This document shows, piece by piece, positions 22,490 to 26,155 of a DNA stretch of 26,155 nucleotides. The notes beneath the pieces were generated by a model. It was not told the origin of the DNA, ran no database searches, and was given only the letters and a program-made list of their open reading frames with translations. How positions within the stretch are numbered: the stretch's first letter is position 1; every line of letters starts with the position of its first letter. The position numbers were made by a program, and so were the translations under genes. Origin of the DNA: Pseudomonadota bacterium (GTDB lineage Bacteria > Pseudomonadota > Gammaproteobacteria > Magnimaribacterales > D2472); contig RGHK01000002.1 in assembly GCA_010024215.1 (NCBI GenBank), forward strand, positions 1-26,155, in the 5' to 3' direction.

Positions 22490-23014
22490 TTAAAAATTAC
22501 TTGGATCATCAAATAAACCGACTTTTAGTTTTTCAGCACTATAAATTTCTTTGCCATCAACAAACATTTTACCATTAGCAAGTCCCAATACAGCACCTCT
22601 GTTAATGACTCTCTTAATATCAATTTCATATCTCACTATTTTGGCAGTTGGTAGAACTTGCCCAAAGAATTTAATTTTCTCAGCACCTAGCGCTCTCCCA
22701 ATTCCTGGAAGACCAGACCATAGAAGATAAAACCCAAGAAGTTGCCACATAGCATCTAAGCCAAGACATCCTGGCATTACAGGATCTTCTTTAAAGTGAC
22801 AATCAAAGAACCATAAATCAGGATTAACATGTAATTGAGCGACAATACTTCCTTTATTAAACTTCCCATCAGAATCATTAATATGGAGAATTTCATCAAA
22901 CATCAACATTTGATCAGAAGGTAGCCTACCATCTCCTATTTTTGTAAAGAGTTTTCCGTTGGAGCAATCTATAAGTTGTTCTTTAGAATAACTCGACTCT
23001 GGTTTGAAGCTCAT
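22490..23014 (-). CDS. fabA: 3-hydroxydecanoyl-ACP dehydratase/isomerase
   Basis: FabA (174 residues; E. coli 172) dehydrates 3-hydroxydecanoyl-ACP and isomerises the trans-2 to the cis-3 double bond, the branch point to unsaturated fatty acids. The hot-dog fold active site is NPDLWFFDCHFKEDPVMPGC (64-83), with catalytic His73 and Asp87 (GLDAMWQLLGF). FFGQVLPTAK-like GQVLPTAKIVRYEID and LKVGLFDDPSNF complete the match. It overlaps the 3' end of ispB by 4 bases and leads into fabB, giving an ispB-fabA-fabB operon. Confidence 0.96.
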   Translation of the reverse strand: MSFKPESSYSKEQLIDCSNGKLFTKIGDGRLPSDQMLMFDEILHINDSDGKFNKGSIVAQLHVNPDLWFFDCHFKEDPVMPGCLGLDAMWQLLGFYLLWSGLPGIGRALGAEKIKFFGQVLPTAKIVRYEIDIKRVINRGAVLGLANGKMFVDGKEIYSAEKLKVGLFDDPSNF

Positions 23015-23964
23015 TTTTCCCTATAAAGTGCTGAATTAACTAATTTTAACACTTCTTGGTTTATATGTTTATTTTTAATTAAGTTTGCATGCTTAATTGC
23101 TTTATCGAAGTATTTTGAAGCCAATATTTCCGTTTCTGCAAAACCACTTAGATCCTTGATCATATTGTATGCTGATTTGATATTTTGTTTCTTTTTACCA
23201 AGCATGGTTTGTAATTGATTTTTTTGCTTCTTGTTTGCATTTCTATATGCAAAATAAAAAGGGTAGGTAATTTTGCCTTCTTTTAAATCTTGAAAAACTG
23301 GCTTTCCAATAACTTTTTCATCCAAAGAATAATCTAAAAGATCATCTTTGATTTGAAAGAGAATACCTAAATTCTTTGCACATTTTGATATATTAGATTC
23401 ATATTTTTTATCTTTATTTGCTAACATAGCTCCAGATTTTGCTGCCGCCTCAAACAATCTTCCTGTTTTGTAGTAACTAATATTTTCTAATTTACTTAAT
23501 GTAATAGAGGTGTTTTGTAATGCATCAAGTTGAATCAGCTCGCCTTTTGAAATGTCATTAGTTGCATTAGCAAGCTCTTTGAGAATTTTTATATCTCCTA
23601 TTTGAACCATCAAAATAAATGCTTTTGAGTAGATGTAATCACCAATAAGAACGCCGTGTGTATTGGACCAAACATTGTTGACAGATTTAACCCCCCTTCG
23701 AGTTTGGGATTCGTCAACTACATCATCGTGTATTAAAGTTGCTGTATGAAGAAGCTCTATTATGGATGCAAGCTTAAGTCTTGATTTATTTTTTCTTTTG
23801 TTTGGAGAAGATGCAATGAGGCTTAATTGTGCTCTAAGCCTTTTACCATTCGACTTAAATATGTAGTTATACAACTCAGAAATAGTATCTTCTTCGATAA
23901 TTTCATTCTTAATGAGATTCTTTACTAGAGATAGCTCTTTTTGTAATGAATTATTAGTTTTCAT
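23011..23964 (-). CDS. ispB: Long-chain polyprenyl diphosphate synthase
   Basis: The 317-residue all-helical trans-prenyltransferase makes the polyprenyl tail of quinones. The first aspartate-rich motif is DDVVD (80-84, in LIHDDVVDESQTRRG) and the second DDLLD (207-211, in FQIKDDLLDYS). GKRLRAQL near residue 40 binds pyrophosphate. By sequence and its place divergent from rplU, as in E. coli, it is probably octaprenyl diphosphate synthase; product chain length cannot be read from the sequence. It is the first gene of an operon with fabA and fabB. Confidence 0.92.
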   Translation of the reverse strand: MKTNNSLQKELSLVKNLIKNEIIEEDTISELYNYIFKSNGKRLRAQLSLIASSPNKRKNKSRLKLASIIELLHTATLIHDDVVDESQTRRGVKSVNNVWSNTHGVLIGDYIYSKAFILMVQIGDIKILKELANATNDISKGELIQLDALQNTSITLSKLENISYYKTGRLFEAAAKSGAMLANKDKKYESNISKCAKNLGILFQIKDDLLDYSLDEKVIGKPVFQDLKEGKITYPFYFAYRNANKKQKNQLQTMLGKKKQNIKSAYNMIKDLSGFAETEILASKYFDKAIKHANLIKNKHINQEVLKLVNSALYREK

Positions 23965-23987
23965 GTTGGAATAATATTTAAAGCAAA

Positions 23988-23993
23988 ATTATA
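23988..23993 (-). promoter_or_regulatory. Candidate -10 element for ispB-fabA-fabB
   Basis: On the minus strand a perfect TATAAT lies 24-29 bases upstream of the ispB ATG. No convincing -35 is found at 16-18 bases, although TG directly precedes the hexamer (not the exact TGn spacing of an extended -10). It lies only 8 bases from the -35 of the oppositely directed rplU promoter, so the two start sites probably compete. Confidence 0.45.
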
Positions 23994-24001
23994 CATAACT
24001 A

Positions 24002-24030
24002 TTGATAAATTCCTCATTAAAGCGTATATT
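24002..24030 (+). promoter_or_regulatory. Sigma70-type promoter of rplU-rpmA-obg
   Basis: TTGATA (24002-24007), a 17-base spacer and TATATT (24025-24030) make a good sigma70 promoter in the ispB-rplU divergent spacer. Initiation near 24037 would leave a short leader of about 17 bases with AGGA at 24042-24045 before the rplU ATG. Confidence 0.7.
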
Positions 24031-24053
24031 TTGCCACCTTTAGGAATATTAAT

Positions 24054-24374
24054 ATGTACGCAGTAATAGAATCAGGTGGAAAACAGCATAAAATTGAAAA
24101 AGGCATGACTTTGCCTGTTGATTTATTGAAAGACGAGCCTGGAACAAAGATAACTTTCGACAACGTATTGTTATATGTTGATGATAAAAATGTTGAAATT
24201 GGTCAACCATACCTATCTAACGTAAAGGTTACTGCTGAAGTTGTTGATGTTGTGAAGTCAGATAAAATTTCAATTCTTCGCTTCAGAAGAAGAAAACATA
24301 GTATGACTAAGTCTGGTCATAGAGCTAGACATTCACAAGTTGAAATCAAAGATATTAAATTAGAGAGTAAATAA
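24054..24374 (+). CDS. rplU: 50S ribosomal protein L21
   Basis: L21 (106 residues) is a 50S protein. MYAVIESGGKQHKIEKGM is the family N-terminus, and KISILRFRRRKHSMTKSGHR contains the rRNA-binding stretch. It heads the conserved rplU-rpmA-obg group. Its stop overlaps the rpmA ATG by one base (TAATG). Confidence 0.97.
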   Translation: MYAVIESGGKQHKIEKGMTLPVDLLKDEPGTKITFDNVLLYVDDKNVEIGQPYLSNVKVTAEVVDVVKSDKISILRFRRRKHSMTKSGHRARHSQVEIKDIKLESK

Positions 24375-24631
24375 TGGCACATAAGAAAGCAGGTGGTTCC
24401 AGTAAGAACGGTAGAGATTCCAACGCCAAAAGACTTGGCGTAAAAAGATTTGGCGGACAAGTTGTTAAAGCTGGTGAAATATTAATACGTCAAAGAGGAA
24501 CAAATACTCATCCAGGTATCAATGTTGGTATTGGTAAAGATGATACTTTGTTTGCAAAAGCTGCTGGTGTTGTTCAATTTACATATAAGGGTCCAAAAAG
24601 CAGAAAAACTGCAAACGTTATTCCTCAATAA
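24374..24631 (+). CDS. rpmA: 50S ribosomal protein L27
   Basis: The 85-residue protein begins MAHKKAGGSSKNGRDSNAKR, the flexible tail that reaches the peptidyl transferase centre, and continues LGVKRFGGQVVKAGEILIRQ and RGTNTHPGINVGIGKDDTLF. There is no extra N-terminal peptide of the type cleaved by Prp in Firmicutes. It overlaps rplU and precedes obg by 14 bases. Confidence 0.97.
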   Translation: MAHKKAGGSSKNGRDSNAKRLGVKRFGGQVVKAGEILIRQRGTNTHPGINVGIGKDDTLFAKAAGVVQFTYKGPKSRKTANVIPQ

Positions 24632-24645
24632 CATCCTTTCATATT

Positions 24646-25668
24646 ATGAACTTTATTGACGAGGCCTTTCTCGAAGTTAGGGCAGGGAATGGTGGTGCCG
24701 GAGCTTCAAGCTTTAGAAGGGAAAAATATATTCCATTTGGTGGACCAGATGGCGGTGATGGTGGTAAAGGTGGCGATATTATCTTTAGAGTAAATTCGAA
24801 TAAAAATACCTTAATTGATTTCCAAAATAAAAGAGTTTTTATTGCAAAAAATGGTAGACCTGGAGCCGGCAAAAACAGATCAGGGCCTGCCGCTGAAGAC
24901 TTGATACTAGATATACCAAAAGGTACCGTGGTTTATGATGATATTTCTAATGATGAATTATTAGATTGTTGTGATGAAAATGCTACTTATATCATTGCTA
25001 AAGGTGGCGATGGTGGTCAGGGTAATGCAAGATTTAAATCAAGCACAAACCAGGCTCCAAGAAAATATACTCTTGGTTTTGAGGGCGAAACTAGATTTAT
25101 TAGGCTAGAGCTTAAATCCTTAGCAGATGTTGGTTTGGTTGGCTTTCCAAATGCAGGTAAGTCAACTTTCTTAAACAAAGTTTCTTCAGCAAAACCAAAA
25201 ATTGGTAGCTATCCTTTCACAACTTTAAGACCACACTTAGGCACAATTCAAGGAAGGGACTCAAGTTTTGTAATTGCAGATATACCTGGATTAATTGAGG
25301 GTGCTTCAGAGGGGGCAGGATTGGGTATAAAGTTTTTACAACATATTTCTAGGACAGGTCTATTATTAATATTTGTTGATTTATTTTCATCAGATGAAAT
25401 TTTACCTGTTAAACAAATAGAGCTATTAAAAAATGAACTAGCTGCTTATAAGGATGACTTAACTCAAAAGATTTCATGGGTTGTGTGCAATAAAATAGAT
25501 TTAATTGATTCAGATAATCTTCATAAACTCTCAAAAAATATTCAAGACGAGCTTGATATCGCAAAAGAAGATATATTTTTTATTTCTGCTGCTACAGGGG
25601 AAGGCACTCAGGCGCTATTAAATGCACTTGAGGAAGTTATATCAAAAAATAATATAGATTTAGCCTAA
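24646..25668 (+). CDS. obg: Obg family GTPase
   Basis: The 340-residue GTPase acts in late 50S assembly and links it to nucleotide state. The glycine-rich Obg domain covers about residues 1-158 (AGNGGAGASSFRREKYIPFG, then GPDGGDGGKGGDIIF). G1 is GFPNAGKS (166-173), G3 DIPG (212-215) and G4 NKID (282-285). The chain stops soon after the G domain (GEGTQALLNALEEVI), so the acidic C-terminal extension of E. coli ObgE (390 residues) is missing. Its last 9 bases overlap the converging rpsT gene. E. coli yhbE, usually between rpmA and obgE, is absent. Confidence 0.96.
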   Translation: MNFIDEAFLEVRAGNGGAGASSFRREKYIPFGGPDGGDGGKGGDIIFRVNSNKNTLIDFQNKRVFIAKNGRPGAGKNRSGPAAEDLILDIPKGTVVYDDISNDELLDCCDENATYIIAKGGDGGQGNARFKSSTNQAPRKYTLGFEGETRFIRLELKSLADVGLVGFPNAGKSTFLNKVSSAKPKIGSYPFTTLRPHLGTIQGRDSSFVIADIPGLIEGASEGAGLGIKFLQHISRTGLLLIFVDLFSSDEILPVKQIELLKNELAAYKDDLTQKISWVVCNKIDLIDSDNLHKLSKNIQDELDIAKEDIFFISAATGEGTQALLNALEEVISKNNIDLA

Positions 25669-25923
25669 AGCTTTTACAGCCTTTGAAAGTCTGCTTTTTG
25701 TTCGAGCTGCAGCATTTTTATGAATCACCTTTTTGGAGGCAGATGAATCTAAAACTTTTTCTGCATTATTAAGAAGCTCTTTTGCTTTAACAGCATCTTT
25801 AGCCTCAATGCTTGCACGAACAGCTTTTACAGCAGTTCTTACCATTGATCTTTGAGCATGCCTTAACTTATATGTTTCAGCATTTTGTTTTGCTCTTTTA
25901 ATTGCTTGTTTTGAATTAGCCAT
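25660..25923 (-). CDS. rpsT: 30S ribosomal protein S20
   Basis: S20 (87 residues, E. coli length) is a three-helix protein binding the 5' domain and h44 region of 16S rRNA. MANSKQAIKRAKQNAETYKL, KAVRASIEAKD and KKVIHKNAAARTKSRLSKAV are typical. It starts at ATG here, where E. coli uses UUG. Its last 9 bases overlap the end of obg in convergent orientation. A promoter with a GC-rich discriminator lies just upstream. Confidence 0.97.
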   Translation of the reverse strand: MANSKQAIKRAKQNAETYKLRHAQRSMVRTAVKAVRASIEAKDAVKAKELLNNAEKVLDSSASKKVIHKNAAARTKSRLSKAVKALG

Positions 25924-25946
25924 ATTAATTTAAAAATTAGGAGCGT

Positions 25947-25975
25947 AGTTTAATGATGAATTAACTATATGTCTA
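25947..25975 (-). promoter_or_regulatory. Sigma70-type promoter of rpsT
   Basis: On the minus strand, TAGACA (25975-25970, five of six to consensus) is followed by a 17-base spacer and TAAACT (25952-25947, four of six). The next bases, ACGCTCC, are a GC-rich discriminator in otherwise very AT-rich sequence, as at the S10 promoter in this window. That fits stringent control of ribosomal-protein promoters (family knowledge). The predicted leader is short, about 15-20 bases. Confidence 0.6.
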
Positions 25976-25985
25976 TATTTATGAG

Positions 25986-26155
25986 TTATTTTAGATATTT
26001 TTGTGCCCGGTCTGCACAGTCTTCTGCGGGACTCCAAAACCAACCTTGTGGTTCATATCCACCAGAATCCCATATTCTCCCATGTGTCATATTAATACAC
26101 TCAACGTAGGCTTCCATAGCATACATATCTAGTCCTAACTCATCTAGTGATCTTG
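25986..26155 (-). CDS. Unrecognised protein, C-terminal 55 residues only
   Basis: Reading the minus strand from the window edge, one frame stays open for 55 codons and ends TAA at 25988-25986; the other two frames stop within 15 bases of the edge. The visible peptide has DELGLDMYAMEAYVECI, then MTHGRIWDSGG, then GWFWSPAEDCADRAQKYLK. It is rich in aromatic residues (three Trp) and has two Cys, 27 residues apart. I do not recognise a family. An ATG 10 codons in could start a 46-residue peptide, but the frame is open at the edge, so a longer protein is likely. It is co-directional with rpsT, which has its own promoter. Confidence 0.6.
   Translation of the reverse strand, partial: RSLDELGLDMYAMEAYVECINMTHGRIWDSGGYEPQGWFWSPAEDCADRAQKYLK

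Noticed and set aside
23988..24030. Regulated operator between the ispB and rplU promoters
   Set aside because: The two promoters nearly abut, but I found no dyad or repeated motif beyond the promoter hexamers.
1..26155. tRNA or rRNA genes, CRISPR arrays, insertion sequences, prophage or attachment sites
   Set aside because: No cloverleaf, direct-repeat array, transposase or integrase-like frame was seen; apart from the last 230 bases nearly all sequence is accounted for by recognised genes.

Overview
The window is an AT-rich stretch of a streamlined bacterial chromosome, most likely a marine gammaproteobacterium of the SAR86 type. Three neighbourhoods support the gammaproteobacterial call: rpmJ lying between secY and rpsM, divergent uvrA/ssb, and ispB divergent from rplU-rpmA-obg. 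The FabA/FabB pathway agrees with it. The SAR86-like placement is inference from low GC, minimal spacing and protein character, not from a search.

Layout. Bases 1-15980 are one unidirectional block: the 3' end of rpsL, rpsG and fusA (str), then S10 (rpsJ to rpsQ), spc (rplN to rpmJ) and alpha (rpsM to rplQ). Genes mostly abut or overlap by 1-8 bases. The only sizeable gaps are fusA-rpsJ (124 bases, with a good sigma70 promoter inside dyad symmetries and no tuf gene) and rpsJ-rplC (60 bases). After rplQ come uvrA (minus), ssb, a crotonase-family gene and an Old Yellow Enzyme homologue (plus). These are followed by an ispB-fabA-fabB operon (minus), rplU-rpmA-obg (plus), rpsT (minus), and the 3' end of an unrecognised minus-strand gene.

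The standout is 14067-15563, a single open frame of 498 codons joining ribosomal protein S4 (about residues 1-193) to the RNA polymerase alpha subunit (about residues 194-498). The conserved last 11-13 residues of S4, the intergenic spacer and about the first 16-18 residues of alpha are absent; the rest of both proteins, with its key residues, looks intact. If real, every alpha dimer would carry two S4 moieties, or every 30S subunit would carry alpha, unless the chain is cleaved or other copies exist. It could also be an assembly or amplification deletion; read-level data would decide.

How it works together. The first two thirds is translation machinery plus SecY and alpha, expected to be co-expressed under growth-rate control. 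The rest is DNA repair and replication (UvrA, SSB), unsaturated fatty acid synthesis (FabA, FabB), quinone side-chain synthesis (IspB), two accessory oxidation/CoA enzymes, and ribosome assembly (L21, L27, Obg, S20). Spacers that hold the S7, S4 and S8 translational-control sites in E. coli are reduced to 0-3 bases here. All three convergent gene pairs lack room for a conventional terminator.
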